From Bacillus yapensis (GTDB lineage: Bacteria > Bacillota > Bacilli > Bacillales > Cytobacillaceae), in NCBI RefSeq assembly GCF_005280205.1, contig NZ_SUND01000003.1:186001-250000 (forward strand): a stretch of DNA of 64,000 nt. Direction: 5' to 3'. A program made the translations under genes and the position numbers. The number at the start of each line of letters is the position of its first letter. Position 1 is the stretch's first letter. Positions 20,242-30,158 of this stretch are shown here, one piece after another. Under the pieces are notes generated by a model, which saw nothing but the letters and a program-made list of their open reading frames with translations, was not told where the DNA came from and ran no database searches.

Positions 20242-20625
20242 TTATATAATTTTCGGCAGGAATATAATGATTCCGACAATCACCGATAGAATCGCATAGA
20301 CAAATGTGGCTCCTGCTGCAATATCCTTTGCTTGTTTTGCCAAAGGATGATAATCCTTTGTAACAAGGTCAACAATTCTTTCAATTGCTGTATTCACAAG
20401 CTCTAATGCAATCACGCCACCAATGGCAAATAGGATAAAGAGCCATTCAATTGTGGATAATTTCAAGACAAAACTAGCAATCAATACAATCACCGAAACA
20501 CTCACGTGAATGCGCATATTTCGTTCTTTTATGAGTGTATGGGTAATCCCCTGTATAGCATTTTGAAATGAACGAATGACGTTTCTGGACTTAAACCTAT
20601 TTTTATCGTTGTAATCCGTATTCAT
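20242..20625 (-). CDS. dgkA: Undecaprenol kinase / diacylglycerol kinase-like DgkA
   Basis: Small membrane kinase, 127 residues. Three transmembrane segments lie near 40-57, 60-77 and 104-124. The DAGK signature is E-L-V-N-T-A-I-E-R in the second ([15 protein letters not shown]). In Gram-positive bacteria this enzyme phosphorylates undecaprenol, recycling the carrier lipid for cell-wall synthesis. The start overlaps the end of ybeY by 23 bp, an extensive coupling conserved in Bacillus. Confidence 0.93.
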   Translation of the reverse strand: MNTDYNDKNRFKSRNVIRSFQNAIQGITHTLIKERNMRIHVSVSVIVLIASFVLKLSTIEWLFILFAIGGVIALELVNTAIERIVDLVTKDYHPLAKQAKDIAAGATFVYAILSVIVGIIIFLPKII

Positions 20626-21073
20626 CTAAAATATCCTTTTGCCGACCGAACATAATTTTTTCATCTTCCTCATTTTCATGGTCATAACCTAATAAATGAA
20701 GAAGCCCATGGACCGCTAAAAATCCCATTTCACGTTCAAAGCTATGTCCATACTCCGCAGCCTGTTCCTCAGCTTTTTTAATCGAGATAATGATATCGCC
20801 AAGTACTCTTGGCATATCCCCACCGCTTACTTCGATTTCCCCTTCACCCATTTCCTCTAGGGCGAAAGAAATTACGTCAGTTGCATAATCTTTGTCGCGG
20901 TACTCACGGTTTATTTCTTGGATTCTGTCGTTACTCACAAAGGTTACAGATAGCTCACTACCTGCTTCGACTTCCTCTTTACGAGCTGCAAAATTAAGTA
21001 ATTCCTCCAATGTACTGAGCATTTCCTCTGATAATTCATTTGTTTCATCTAAAAAATCAATACTTAAACTCAT
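20603..21073 (-). CDS. ybeY: Endoribonuclease YbeY (rRNA maturation factor)
   Basis: Zinc-dependent endoribonuclease involved in 16S rRNA processing and ribosome quality control. The 156 residues contain the signature [11 protein letters not shown] near residue 120, with three zinc-ligand histidines. It overlaps pgpH by 4 bp at its start and dgkA at its end. Confidence 0.96.
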   Translation of the reverse strand: MSLSIDFLDETNELSEEMLSTLEELLNFAARKEEVEAGSELSVTFVSNDRIQEINREYRDKDYATDVISFALEEMGEGEIEVSGGDMPRVLGDIIISIKKAEEQAAEYGHSFEREMGFLAVHGLLHLLGYDHENEEDEKIMFGRQKDILDEYGLQR

Positions 21074-23244
21074 GCTTGTTTCACCTTCTGCTTTGTCATT
21101 TCTGGATATTCGATTCGAGAATGAAAAATTCCCTTTAATGTTTCACAAAATGTATTTGCGACAATTTCCAATTCCTTCAGAGTCAAATCACATTCGTTCA
21201 ATTGCCCATCCTGAAGCCTGTCAGCAATAATGTTACGAACCAATCCTTCAATTTGCTCTGGCGTTGGGCTGGTCATCGACCGGACAGCTGCTTCAACACT
21301 GTCAGCAATCCCTATGATTGCCGTTTCCTTCGTTTGCGCCTTAGGACCTGGATAACGGTAATCCTTTTCTTCAACATCTAACCCGCTTTCCTTCGCCTTA
21401 TGATAAAAGAATTTTAATAATGTGGTACCGTGATGTTGTTCAGCAATATCCACAATTTCCTTCGGCATTTTATGCTTACGTAAAATCTCTGCCCCATCTG
21501 TTGCGTGAGCAATAATAATATTCTTACTCGTTTGCGGCGGCAGGCGGTCATGAGGATTCTCAATATTCATTTGATTCTCGATAAAAAACTGCGGACGGTT
21601 TGTTTTCCCAATATCATGATAATAACAGCCTACTCTCGCAAGTAACCCATTGGCTCCAATCGCTTCACACGCTGATTCAGAAAGGTTTGCGACCATGACA
21701 CTATGATGGTACGTCCCTGATGCTTCGGTTAATATTTTTCTTAACAATGGATGATTTGGATTCGACAATTCAATTAGCCTCATCGTTGATAAAATTCCAA
21801 ATCCAGCTTCAAAAAATGGTAAGAAGCCGATCGTTAATACAGCAGAGATAATTCCTGAGATAAGAGCTGCTGAAATATAAAATGTGTAATCTAGGGCATT
21901 ATAATGTGCATTTTGCATAAAACCTAACGCAAATATAACAACTAAGTTAATTAAGGAGATAAACAGCCCAGCCTGCAGTATTTTACTCCGCTGATTCTTT
22001 TTATTTAAGAACAGAATCCCCGCAATTCCACTGCACAATATGTAAATACCAACATTCATGTTTAAAGAACTGGTGATCCCTTCGTTAAAAATGATGCTTG
22101 CGCAAAGCGCTACAATCACTGTCCAAATGAAAGCAATGCGTTCGTCAATCATGATTTTTAAAAGCATAGCTCCCATTGCGACTGGGTATACATAGCCAAT
22201 TTCTGAATAGCCAATATTGATATAGCTAATCCCTTTGAGGATCCCTATTGATAATATAAAAATAATACTGAAAAGGAGCAAATAATTTTGCTTCGTTTCT
22301 CTTCTCACATTTAAATCATTAAAATAATAATATACTGCAAGTATCATCAAACCAATTACTAAGAAAAGGCCAAGAAAAGGTAAAAGAGAATTTTCACTAT
22401 CCAGCAATCCTACAAGCTCCAATTGACGGTATATCTCGGGATTGATCAATTGATTCTCTTCAACAATAATTTGCCCCTGCAAAATTTTAGCAGGCTCGAC
22501 TCCTTCTCTTGCTTGCTGTCTAAGCTCTTGAGTAGCATTTACATCAAAGAACTCATTTTGCATGATCGCATATCGACCTAGCTCGATGACAGCATTTCTT
22601 AAACCGTTTTCAAGGTTTGTGAACTTTAATTCCTCTTCCACACGCTTCTTACCGTTTTCTACTTCATCAGCCGGGATACGATTGCTCATCACATTATTAA
22701 TGGCCGTAACAGTTAAATCCTTGGCAATGGAAAGCTGTGATGCAGAAGATGAGACAAGTGAAGTAAACGTCGTATCTGAAACATCCTTTGCTACATCCTC
22801 AGTTAGTCTCTCTTTGAGCATTGTTACTTTTTCTTCGACTGTAGGAGGTTCAATAACAGGGGCGTCCTCATTTTCAACCCCAGAATCTTCGGAAATAACT
22901 TCTGCTTCTGCCTCTTTAACGACTTCAGCAGCTGAATCAAAAATAGAGGTAACGAGATCAACCCGATTTTCATTAATTTCTTTTTTTAGAACATAAACAT
23001 CTTTTACCTGTGATTCCGCAGCTTCTCTCTTCTTTTCCGTACTCTCTTGATCAGAAACTGTTACAGGGGAGCGAATCGCTTCTGTAGCAACTGAAAAAAG
23101 ATTTAAATTAAGCTTTTCAGGTTTCACATTGCTAAACATGGCCACATAAAGAATAAAACCTATGATCAAAAATAACAGCACTCTGAAAAAAGTGACGTCT
23201 AATAGGTTACGAATTTTGGCTAATTGTCGCTGAAGCTTTTCCAT
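21070..23244 (-). CDS. pgpH: PgpH-type cyclic di-AMP phosphodiesterase (7TM-HD)
   Basis: Membrane HD-domain phosphodiesterase that degrades c-di-AMP to pApA. The 724 residues include an N-terminal TM (about 20-40), a large extracytoplasmic 7TMR-HDED domain (50-290), seven TM helices (about 290-480) and a cytoplasmic HD domain ([42 protein letters not shown]). ATG at 23244 is chosen because AGGAGG lies 7 nt upstream; the longer in-frame start lacks a site. Confidence 0.94.
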   Translation of the reverse strand: MEKLQRQLAKIRNLLDVTFFRVLLFLIIGFILYVAMFSNVKPEKLNLNLFSVATEAIRSPVTVSDQESTEKKREAAESQVKDVYVLKKEINENRVDLVTSIFDSAAEVVKEAEAEVISEDSGVENEDAPVIEPPTVEEKVTMLKERLTEDVAKDVSDTTFTSLVSSSASQLSIAKDLTVTAINNVMSNRIPADEVENGKKRVEEELKFTNLENGLRNAVIELGRYAIMQNEFFDVNATQELRQQAREGVEPAKILQGQIIVEENQLINPEIYRQLELVGLLDSENSLLPFLGLFLVIGLMILAVYYYFNDLNVRRETKQNYLLLFSIIFILSIGILKGISYINIGYSEIGYVYPVAMGAMLLKIMIDERIAFIWTVIVALCASIIFNEGITSSLNMNVGIYILCSGIAGILFLNKKNQRSKILQAGLFISLINLVVIFALGFMQNAHYNALDYTFYISAALISGIISAVLTIGFLPFFEAGFGILSTMRLIELSNPNHPLLRKILTEASGTYHHSVMVANLSESACEAIGANGLLARVGCYYHDIGKTNRPQFFIENQMNIENPHDRLPPQTSKNIIIAHATDGAEILRKHKMPKEIVDIAEQHHGTTLLKFFYHKAKESGLDVEEKDYRYPGPKAQTKETAIIGIADSVEAAVRSMTSPTPEQIEGLVRNIIADRLQDGQLNECDLTLKELEIVANTFCETLKGIFHSRIEYPEMTKQKVKQA

Positions 23245-23451
23245 TTCATTTCCTCCTATCTTGGCAATTGTGAGCCAGATAAGCCTTAATGCGATATTTT
23301 TCTCCATAAATGGGCACATGCTATTTATAATATACAGAATCTATAATGACTTATGAAAATGATAACAGTTTTCCAAGTAACTTTCACCTAAAAAAAGGAA
23401 TCTGTAATTAAATAATTACCGTCACATCTCCATTATAGACAGAATATGTAC

Positions 23452-23482
23452 AAAAAAGCCGTTTGGTGCGTCCAAACGGCTT
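23452..23482 (-). terminator. Terminator of phoH
   Basis: AAGCCGTTTGG pairs with CCAAACGGCTT across 5 nt; the minus transcript continues into six Ts. Confidence 0.9.
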
Positions 23483-24449
23483 AATTTTCATTTGATTCAG
23501 TTTCGTAGGCTTGAATAATTTTGGCGACTAGCGGATGACGCACAACGTCACTTTGCTCTAAATAAATGACACCAATGTCATTAACCCCTTGAAGTCTCTT
23601 CTCTGCTTCTATTAAACCAGACTGTACCCCTTTTGGAAGATCAATCTGCGTTTTATCTCCTGTAATAATCATCTTTGAGCCAAACCCCAGACGAGTCAGG
23701 AACATTTTCATTTGTGCTTTTGTTGTGTTTTGAGCCTCATCCAAGATAACATAAGCATCATCAAGCGTACGACCGCGCATATAAGCAAGAGGTGCAATTT
23801 CAATCGTTCCTCTATCGATTAGCCTGCCAGTATGCTCAACTCCTAATATATCATGGAGCGCATCATAAAGAGGTCTTAAATACGGATCAACCTTTTCCTT
23901 TAAATCTCCTGGTAAAAATCCTAGGCTTTCCCCAGCTTCAACGGCAGGGCGAGTTAGAATAATTCGCTTCACCTGTCCATTTTTCAGAGCTGTGATAGCC
24001 ATTACAACAGCCAAATACGTTTTTCCAGTCCCAGCAGGTCCAATTCCAAATACCAAGTCATTCTTTTTCATTGCTTGGATATATTGTCGTTGGCCTAGGG
24101 TTTTTACACGAATCGACTGGCCTTTTGCATTCTTTGTTATTTCTTCCTCATACATATCCTTAAAATAGTCGAGCGTTCCTTTTCTTGCCATTTGAACAGC
24201 ATACATCACGTCTCGACCTGAAATATTAATTCCTTTTCGAATAACATATAGGAGTTTTTCAATGATTCTACTGACCAATTCAACGTCTTCTTCGTTACCG
24301 GAAAGGTAAATCGTTTCCCCTCTTGTAACGACAGAAACCTTTAATTCATCTTCAATGATTTTAAGATTGGCATCAGCATTCCCTAATAAGGATATTGCTT
24401 CATTTGGATTTTCTAATTGCATTTTAATCGTCGTCAATTCTTCTGTCAT
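23481..24449 (-). CDS. phoH: PhoH family ATPase
   Basis: P-loop ATPase of the PhoH/YqfE type, 322 residues. The N-terminus resembles a KH/R3H-like nucleic-acid-binding part. Walker A GIGPAGTGKTYLAV near residue 140 and Walker B AYVILDEAQN near residue 235 are clear. Cellular role is unclear; an RNA-related function is suspected. ATGA overlap with yqfD shows coupling. Confidence 0.95.
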   Translation of the reverse strand: MTEELTTIKMQLENPNEAISLLGNADANLKIIEDELKVSVVTRGETIYLSGNEEDVELVSRIIEKLLYVIRKGINISGRDVMYAVQMARKGTLDYFKDMYEEEITKNAKGQSIRVKTLGQRQYIQAMKKNDLVFGIGPAGTGKTYLAVVMAITALKNGQVKRIILTRPAVEAGESLGFLPGDLKEKVDPYLRPLYDALHDILGVEHTGRLIDRGTIEIAPLAYMRGRTLDDAYVILDEAQNTTKAQMKMFLTRLGFGSKMIITGDKTQIDLPKGVQSGLIEAEKRLQGVNDIGVIYLEQSDVVRHPLVAKIIQAYETESNEN

Positions 24450-25639
24450 TCCGACACTCCTTGAATGATTGGGTATGATTTTGCAATATTCTCGATGACT
24501 TGGAAATGTATTAATAAATATACTTTACCATTCTGGGTTGTTTGGCGCAAAACTTTTTCCCCTTTAATAGTAGCATCTTCCGGAATATCATTTTTTATAT
24601 CTTGTCGTGCCATTTCTTTCGCAACCTCTATCGCTTCATTCTCAGAATACGTTCTCATAACCTTTTCACTCTCTCTATGCGTTTCTTCAATATAAGAGAT
24701 AGGTAATTCCCATTTAAGAAAGCGAAAAGTTTTTTCCTCTTTTTCCGTTTCGTACGTTTTAAACTCAGTCTTTCCAAAGCCCCAAATAGGCAGTGAAAAT
24801 GAGCCCAATTTAAGATAATGCTTTCTCTTTTCATTTCCAGTAAAGACTTTAAAGTTTGTTTTTAATGAAATCGATACTTCAGACTTGTACCATGTTTCCC
24901 CAAAAACTTCTCCTTTAGCAGAAACAGACTTCGTTTTCCCTTCTTTTCCAATACTTCCGGAGACAAGTAATTGCCCTGGTTTTACATAGTCATTTATGTC
25001 AACGACAGGCTGACCTTCCTCAACAAACATATCAACAATGACTGCTTTCTTGGTGGCAATTAAATTTTGCGGACCAAGCTTCTCAGGTTGTTCTGGAATC
25101 GTTTTTTCAACAACCTGAAGATGATAGGTTGTCCCTTGTAATTCCACTCCAACCCATGTGATTTCCTCTAAATTGTCTGTAATGGCTCGTTGAATTCCTT
25201 CCGGGTCCGCTAAAAAAAATTGTAGTTTCCCGGTTTGAACACCAATTTTATCAAGTTCTTTTCTAATCTTATGTTCCGTTTCTGGGTCCGCTCCGTTTAT
25301 TTCAATGCCCCAAACCATGTTGGACAGTACAAAAATAACCGCTGCAAAAATGAGAGCTCCGACGAAGAAACCGCTATTCTTCAGTATCCTTTTGAGTATA
25401 AACGGAAAGCCTGTCCTTCGTAAAAATTCCACTTTACAGCCTGATTTTCGAACAATTGGCCGCAATCTTTTTATTTCTGCTAAAGATATTTTAAAGGTTA
25501 ATGTTTCTTCCCCGTGCTTTTTCAAATCCCAAATTTTAATTCCACTTCTTGTCAAATTATTAATAAATCTTTCCAAACCTTGACCTGATGCTTTCGCTGT
25601 GACGACTCCTGTATAATAATAAATCCATTGGTTTCTCAT
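24446..25639 (-). CDS. yqfD: Sporulation protein YqfD
   Basis: The 397-residue membrane-associated protein begins MRNQWIYYYTGVVTAKASGQ and has one TM segment around 87-107 (FFVGALIFAAVIFVLS), then a large extracytoplasmic domain. It is the YqfD family, whose B. subtilis member belongs to the sigma-E regulon with yqfC and has a SpoIVFA/stage IV association in the literature as I recall. ATG at 25639 has TAGGAGG upstream; an earlier in-frame ATG would be inside the ribosome-binding site region. Overlaps phoH by 4 bp. Confidence 0.9.
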   Translation of the reverse strand: MRNQWIYYYTGVVTAKASGQGLERFINNLTRSGIKIWDLKKHGEETLTFKISLAEIKRLRPIVRKSGCKVEFLRRTGFPFILKRILKNSGFFVGALIFAAVIFVLSNMVWGIEINGADPETEHKIRKELDKIGVQTGKLQFFLADPEGIQRAITDNLEEITWVGVELQGTTYHLQVVEKTIPEQPEKLGPQNLIATKKAVIVDMFVEEGQPVVDINDYVKPGQLLVSGSIGKEGKTKSVSAKGEVFGETWYKSEVSISLKTNFKVFTGNEKRKHYLKLGSFSLPIWGFGKTEFKTYETEKEEKTFRFLKWELPISYIEETHRESEKVMRTYSENEAIEVAKEMARQDIKNDIPEDATIKGEKVLRQTTQNGKVYLLIHFQVIENIAKSYPIIQGVSE

Positions 25640-25679
25640 CACTACCCTCCTAAACATCTACACTTATATAAACTTGAAT

Positions 25680-25766
25680 GTTGATTTCGCACTAGCTCTT
25701 AAGCAGGTCAGTCCCGTAAGCTTTTAATTTAGTCTTACGAGACTTACACTTCCCACTCCAATCAAC
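25680..25766. repeat. Dispersed repeat family B, copy 1 (degenerate)
   Basis: It starts GTTGATTTCGC, ends CACTCCAATCAAC, and contains CCCGTAAGC...GTCTTACGAGACTTACACTTCCC, matching the 3' half of the copy at 37579-37707. It lies in the gap between yqfD and yqfC. Confidence 0.75.
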
Positions 25767-25790
25767 ATGAAATATAATTTGTGTTTGGTC

Positions 25791-26075
25791 TCAATCATTC
25801 ACATAAATCACTTGATCAATCTTTCCTTCGAGCATGATTTCTTCAGGGAGGATTGTTTTGATAACAAAGGCTTTTCCTTTTACTAATAGTTGCCCTTGTT
25901 TTAAAAGAAGCCTGACTTCCTTATCAGAAAAAGCAAGTAATCCTCGGTGGTTCTCAATGTATATGTGAATTTGTCCAATCATTGTAATACGGGGAAGGTC
26001 CATCATGACATCTTGTGGAAGCTCCATATGCTTCGTCATCCAGTTCTTAACCTGATGTCCCCACTTTTTTGCCAT
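25791..26075 (-). CDS. yqfC: Sporulation protein YqfC
   Basis: A 94-residue protein starting MAKKWGHQVKNWMTKHMELP. It is the YqfC family, related to YabP-type proteins by fold, and sits next to yqfD in all Bacillus. In B. subtilis it belongs to the sigma-E mother-cell regulon. AAAGGGGG lies 8-12 nt upstream of ATG, within the 3' arm of a terminator-like hairpin, so translation could be occluded in read-through RNA. Confidence 0.9.
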   Translation of the reverse strand: MAKKWGHQVKNWMTKHMELPQDVMMDLPRITMIGQIHIYIENHRGLLAFSDKEVRLLLKQGQLLVKGKAFVIKTILPEEIMLEGKIDQVIYVND

Positions 26076-26124
26076 AAAAAAAGAACCCCCTTTCATCTCA
26101 TAATATGAGATAAAAGAAGGTTCT
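26076..26124 (-). terminator. Terminator-like hairpin overlapping the yqfC ribosome-binding site
   Basis: On the minus strand AGAACC (26119-26124 complement) and ATCTCATA close a long imperfect stem with TGAGAT and GGGGGTTCT (26082-26124). A run of seven Ts follows at 26076-26082, immediately before the yqfC ATG. It can terminate the floA-yqfB transcript, but the SD AAAGGGGG is inside the 3' arm. Confidence 0.75.
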
Positions 26125-26144
26125 AGCACTTCTTTTTAATTCCC

Positions 26145-26597
26145 CTACCTATGCATCGAACGGTGGGGCTTTCGCGCTCTTGGAGGTCCAAGTATTTCAG
26201 ACCAAATAACCGCATCCGCAAGCTTGTTTGAATCTACCTGAAAATCACTTTTTTCTTGAAGGGTCGGGGCGTCAATACTACGTTTTACCTCGTTCGACCT
26301 AATTTTTCGCTCTAGCTCTTCTGCATCACGCTTAAGTGAATCAGCTTTCCTTTGAGCTTCTAGATAATCATCCTGAATAGACCTAACTGGTTGGACAGGC
26401 TCTTCATGATAAACCTCCGCTTTTTGCAAAGGTTTAACTTCAGGAATAGAATCAAAGTTAGGCAGTTGTACCGTTTCCCAAAAATTCTTCGACTTTTTCT
26501 TCGTAGGCTTTGTCTCGTTTTTCCCCTTCTTAAAAATGGACGAGATGATCCCTACAAGAATCACAATAATTAAAGGATTGTCTAATAAAAATTGCAA
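26145..26597 (-). CDS. yqfB: YqfB-like membrane-anchored protein
   Basis: I recognise this only by position: it follows floA. The 150 residues have an N-terminal TM (about 5-22, NPLIIVILVGIISSIF), then a Lys-rich and a charged coiled-coil segment (residues 78-105, DDYLEAQRKADSLKRDAEEL) and a short tail. In B. subtilis the downstream neighbour of floA is yqfB. A role with flotillin microdomains is guessed from the operon only. SD TAGAAGGGAGG precedes the ATG. Confidence 0.75.
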   Translation of the reverse strand: MQFLLDNPLIIVILVGIISSIFKKGKNETKPTKKKSKNFWETVQLPNFDSIPEVKPLQKAEVYHEEPVQPVRSIQDDYLEAQRKADSLKRDAEELERKIRSNEVKRSIDAPTLQEKSDFQVDSNKLADAVIWSEILGPPRARKPHRSMHR

Positions 26598-26628
26598 GAG
26601 AGATTACCTCCCTTCTATTTTGGAGAGC

Positions 26629-27627
26629 TTAATCCTGCTTCTTATCTTTTTTGTCTCCAGAAATTTTGCCGATAGAATCTCTCATTTCTGTATCAGCTTC
26701 AATATTGCGGATATTCATATAATCCATGACACCCATATTTCCTGATTTAAGCGCATCAGCCATAGCAAGAGGTACAGTCGCTTCTGCTTCCACTACCTTC
26801 GCTCTCATTTCCTCAACTTTTGCCTTCATTTCTTGTTCTTGTGCAACCGCCATCGCACGACGCTCTTCTGCTTTTGCCTGAGCGATTTTCTTATCCGCTT
26901 CAGCCTGATCCGTTTGAAGAATCGCACCAATGTTTTTACCGATATCAACGTCGGCAATATCAATCGATAAGATTTCAAAGGCAGTACCTGAATCTAATCC
27001 TTTTGATAATACAGTTTGCGAAATCAAATCCGGATTCTCTAACACTTTTTTATGGTTTTCCGAAGAACCGATCGTAGAAACGATCCCTTCACCTACACGA
27101 GCGATAATCGTTTCTTCCCCTGCACCACCGACAAGTCGTTCGATATTTGCTCGCACTGTAATTCTTGCTTTTGCCTTTACCTCAATCCCATCCATTGCCA
27201 CACCGGCAATAAACGGTGTTTCGATAACTTTCGGATTAACACTCATTTGAACCGCTTCTAATACATCACGTCCAGCTAAATCAATTGCTGCGCAACGTTC
27301 GAAAGTAAGCTCGATATTTGCTCTTTGAGCCGCAATTAACGCATTTACAACACGGTCAACATTTCCTCCTGCTAGGTAATGGCTCTCTAGCTGATTCGTC
27401 GTCACATTAATTCCTGCTTTATGGGCCTTAATTAATGGATTGATAACACGATTTGGAATAACACGACGAAGTCTCATTCCAATTAATGTAAAAATACTAA
27501 CTCTGACTCCTGCAGCTAATGCTGAAATCCACAGCATCACAGGGACAAACGTTAATAAGACACCGATAAGAATAATTGCTAAAACAATAGCAACTATTAA
27601 TAGGGCAAATGGAGCTGTAATATTCAT
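26629..27627 (-). CDS. floA: Flotillin-like protein FloA
   Basis: Organises functional membrane microdomains. The 332 residues start with one hydrophobic hairpin-like membrane segment (about 5-45), then the SPFH/flotillin core ([38 protein letters not shown]) and a helical C-terminal EA-rich coiled coil ([21 protein letters not shown]). Family length is typical. It is 3 bp downstream of nfeD, the usual pairing. Confidence 0.97.
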   Translation of the reverse strand: MNITAPFALLIVAIVLAIILIGVLLTFVPVMLWISALAAGVRVSIFTLIGMRLRRVIPNRVINPLIKAHKAGINVTTNQLESHYLAGGNVDRVVNALIAAQRANIELTFERCAAIDLAGRDVLEAVQMSVNPKVIETPFIAGVAMDGIEVKAKARITVRANIERLVGGAGEETIIARVGEGIVSTIGSSENHKKVLENPDLISQTVLSKGLDSGTAFEILSIDIADVDIGKNIGAILQTDQAEADKKIAQAKAEERRAMAVAQEQEMKAKVEEMRAKVVEAEATVPLAMADALKSGNMGVMDYMNIRNIEADTEMRDSIGKISGDKKDKKQD

Positions 27628-27630
27628 GAT

Positions 27631-28971
27631 TTATTCCTCCTTTTGATCTGGTACTTCTCTAACAACAATTCTTGCGCCTTCCACTTTAACAATTTTTACT
27701 TTTTTGTCCTTTAAAATGAAAGAACCTTCACTTACGACATCAATCCGTTCATCTTTAACCAAAACTGTTCCAGCTGGACGAAGCGCCGTCATTGTAATAC
27801 CTTCTAATCCAAGTAACTCTGTTCTGTTTTTATTTGAAACATAGCCACTTTCTGTATTCGTGGAATCGGTTAAAATAATCTTTTTAAATAGACTCATCTT
27901 TTTACCAAACACCTTTACCATTAGGATAGATGCCAAAATTGAAATACCTATTGCAATAAGCAAAGAGATTCCCATATGAATGATATTATCAGTCGCTAAG
28001 AACAAGCTTGCTAAAATGGAAATGAATCCAATTATTCCTGCAATCCCACCTGGAAGGAAAAATTCTAAAATAATTAATCCGACTCCAAGGACAAACAAAA
28101 TTATCGTTTCCATGCCTGCGAGTCCGGCTACTAGATGTCCGTAGAAGAAAAGCAGTAACGAAGATAAGCCCATAAATCCTGGGATTCCAAAGCCTGGTGA
28201 GTATAACTCAACGACAAGACCAAGGCTACCGATAGTGAGCAAAATAGGCACGACCACGGGATGAGTAATAAAACGAGCAAGCTTTTCCGCAAAGCTTTCT
28301 TCAACCGAACGAAGTTCTGCATTTGGGTAGCCAATCTGTTCTAAAACATCGTTCAAATTGGTAACAGTACCATTTGAATAGCCAACCTCCGCAGCTTGAT
28401 TCGACGTTAAGGTAAGAAATTTGCCTTTTGGAGCTCCGTATTCAGGGAGATCGACCTCTGGATCAGCCATTGCCAAAGCATAAATCGGATCCCGTCCACT
28501 TTGCTCAGCAGCACCCTTCATCGCACTTAACCAATAGGACTGCGCCTTTTCATCAGCTGCATTTCCTTCTTGATCAATAATGCCAGCTGCTCCAATACTT
28601 GAGCCTGGTACCATATAAATTTCATCCGTATTTAAAGCAATATAGGCACCTGCTGACAACGCTTTGTTGTTGATATAGGAAACCGTTTTTAGCGAGGTAG
28701 AAGTTAATAACTTCCCAATTTCACCGGCTGCATCAACGACACCACCAGGAGTATTAATTTCAAAAATAATTGCTCTTGCATTCGCTTCTTCGGCAGTTTC
28801 AACAGCCCTTGTTAAAAAAGCATGTAATCCTTTTTCAACATTTTCTTTCAGCGGAACGACATAAACAACATCATTATTAGCTTTACCATGAGCTGGGAGA
28901 AGCATAACGACTAATGCCGCTAAAAAAGAAAGGGTTATGACCAATCGTCTAATTGTCAACTGGTTTCCCAC
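27631..28971 (-). CDS. nfeD: NfeD-type membrane serine protease (long form)
   Basis: The 446 residues contain a signal/TM segment, a ClpP-like periplasmic protease domain (about 45-230, with FEINTPGGVVDAA and the catalytic Ser in KALSAGAYIALN, plus a Lys later), four TM helices (about 235-360) and a cytoplasmic OB-like NfeD domain (LEGITMTALRPAGTVLV). It partners with flotillins. GTG at 28971 is used because AGGAGG lies 7 nt upstream; a longer TTG start would overlap the site. In B. subtilis this is yqeZ. Confidence 0.93.
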   Translation of the reverse strand: MGNQLTIRRLVITLSFLAALVVMLLPAHGKANNDVVYVVPLKENVEKGLHAFLTRAVETAEEANARAIIFEINTPGGVVDAAGEIGKLLTSTSLKTVSYINNKALSAGAYIALNTDEIYMVPGSSIGAAGIIDQEGNAADEKAQSYWLSAMKGAAEQSGRDPIYALAMADPEVDLPEYGAPKGKFLTLTSNQAAEVGYSNGTVTNLNDVLEQIGYPNAELRSVEESFAEKLARFITHPVVVPILLTIGSLGLVVELYSPGFGIPGFMGLSSLLLFFYGHLVAGLAGMETIILFVLGVGLIILEFFLPGGIAGIIGFISILASLFLATDNIIHMGISLLIAIGISILASILMVKVFGKKMSLFKKIILTDSTNTESGYVSNKNRTELLGLEGITMTALRPAGTVLVKDERIDVVSEGSFILKDKKVKIVKVEGARIVVREVPDQKEE

Positions 28972-29052
28972 GAACTTCCCTCCTTTCAAAAACGTATCGA
29001 CAATAATATTACGAACAAGTATGAAAAAGGTTTCATTTTATTTACATTAATG

Positions 29053-29275
29053 TACGCTGTTTCCCTATTGATTGTTGTTTTTTTCGTAAATGTCTTAATT
29101 TTTTTCTTCGAAAAAAATCTAAAGCCGACATTTACACCTCATAGGAGGTTTGGTACTACAAATGATTTTTGCACGGCACTTTTCGCAGCATTTTATTGTT
29201 TTTAAAAGGCAGTATCGCTTGTTATTTAATCACAATTATCTAGAAGCAACATCTTTGCGAAAAGAGCCTTAAATG
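29053..29275 (+). repeat. Dispersed structured repeat family A, copy 2
   Basis: Shares the ordered blocks of 4146-4330. GTAAATGTC (29086-29094) pairs with GACATTTAC (29127-29135), with an extra inner hairpin TTTTTTTCTTCGAAAAAAA that copy 1 lacks. GGCACTTTTCGC (29175-29186) pairs with GCGAAAAGAGCC (29257-29268). It lies between the yqeY terminator and nfeD. Confidence 0.82.
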
Positions 29276-29308
29276 TAAAAAGACCATAGGACGAATCCTA
29301 TGGTCTTT
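29276..29308 (-). terminator. Terminator of rpsU-yqeY
   Basis: AAAGACCATAGG (29279-29290) with CCTATGGTCTTT (29297-29308) and a T-run in the minus direction. It ends rpsU-yqeY before repeat A copy 2. Confidence 0.92.
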
Positions 29309-29315
29309 AATACAA

Positions 29316-29759
29316 TTATGAAAGGTGTTGTTGTACAAGTTTATTAACGAGCGATCCATCTGCTTTGCCTTTTACTTTCGGCATTATAGCAGCCATCACT
29401 TTCCCCATTTCAGCTTTTGATGAAGCTCCAACTTCTGCAATTGACTCTTGGACAATTTTAGAAACTTCTTCTTCAGTTAACTGTTGGGGCATATATTCTT
29501 CCACATACTGCAATTCAGTACGAATTTTTTCAACTAGGTCCTCGCGGCCTGCTTTTTCAAATTCATGGAGGGAATCCTTGCGTTGCTTTACTTCACGAGA
29601 AAGGACTGTTAGCTCCTCATCCTCGGATAACTCTTGACCGAGCTTTAAGGCTTCATTTTGAAGTGAAGCTTTAACCATCCGAATGACGGAGAGTTTGTCT
29701 TTTTCTTTGTTTTTCATCGCCTGCTTCATATCCTGATTCAAACGCTCGAGAAGACTCAT
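29316..29759 (-). CDS. yqeY: GatB/YqeY domain-containing protein
   Basis: The 147 residues begin [20 protein letters not shown], with the GatB/YqeY helical domain and [15 protein letters not shown] at the end. The domain is the tRNA-binding tail of amidotransferase GatB; YqeY proteins are short stand-alone versions of unknown role. It is downstream of rpsU, 16 bp apart, as in B. subtilis. Confidence 0.95.
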   Translation of the reverse strand: MSLLERLNQDMKQAMKNKEKDKLSVIRMVKASLQNEALKLGQELSEDEELTVLSREVKQRKDSLHEFEKAGREDLVEKIRTELQYVEEYMPQQLTEEEVSKIVQESIAEVGASSKAEMGKVMAAIMPKVKGKADGSLVNKLVQQHLS

Positions 29760-29775
29760 TACTTACACCCTCTCT

Positions 29776-29949
29776 TTACCACTTACGTTTTCTTGCAGCT
29801 TCAGACTTTTTCTTACGTTTTACACTAGGTTTTTCGTAGAATTCACGCTTTCTAGCTTCTTGTATAGTACCTGATTTAGATACAGTACGTTTAAAACGAC
29901 GAAGAGCATCTTCAAGTGATTCGTTTTTACGAACAACAGTTTTAGACAT
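29776..29949 (-). CDS. rpsU: 30S ribosomal protein S21
   Basis: A 57-residue basic protein starting [20 protein letters not shown] and ending in an Arg/Lys-rich tail; standard bS21. ATG at 29949 is preceded by GGAGGGAAAGAG. It leads a two-gene operon with yqeY under its own sigma-A promoter. Confidence 0.97.
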   Translation of the reverse strand: MSKTVVRKNESLEDALRRFKRTVSKSGTIQEARKREFYEKPSVKRKKKSEAARKRKW

Positions 29950-30008
29950 TCTCTTTCCCTCCCTCCGAACACAACACACTTACACCACATGAAACCATGT
30001 ACTTTGCA

Positions 30009-30037
30009 ATTATAATATAATGAAGGAGCAAGGTCAA
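30009..30037 (-). promoter_or_regulatory. Sigma-A promoter of rpsU-yqeY
   Basis: On the minus strand TTGACC (30032-30037), 17-bp spacer, TATAAT (30009-30014), 60 bp upstream of rpsU. Confidence 0.88.
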
Positions 30038-30158
30038 CAGTATTCTCGCCCCATTGCCATCCTACTTATCAGGCGATAACTTTTTCAGATAAAAATTGTT
30101 AAATAATGTGCATGCCGCACTCTTCTGAGCCATAAAGTTTATGGAAAGGGTGGAGGAC

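Noticed and set aside
22562-22996. 144-residue Ser-rich frame opposite pgpH
   Set aside because: Low-complexity antisense of the extracytoplasmic pgpH region; no ribosome-binding site.
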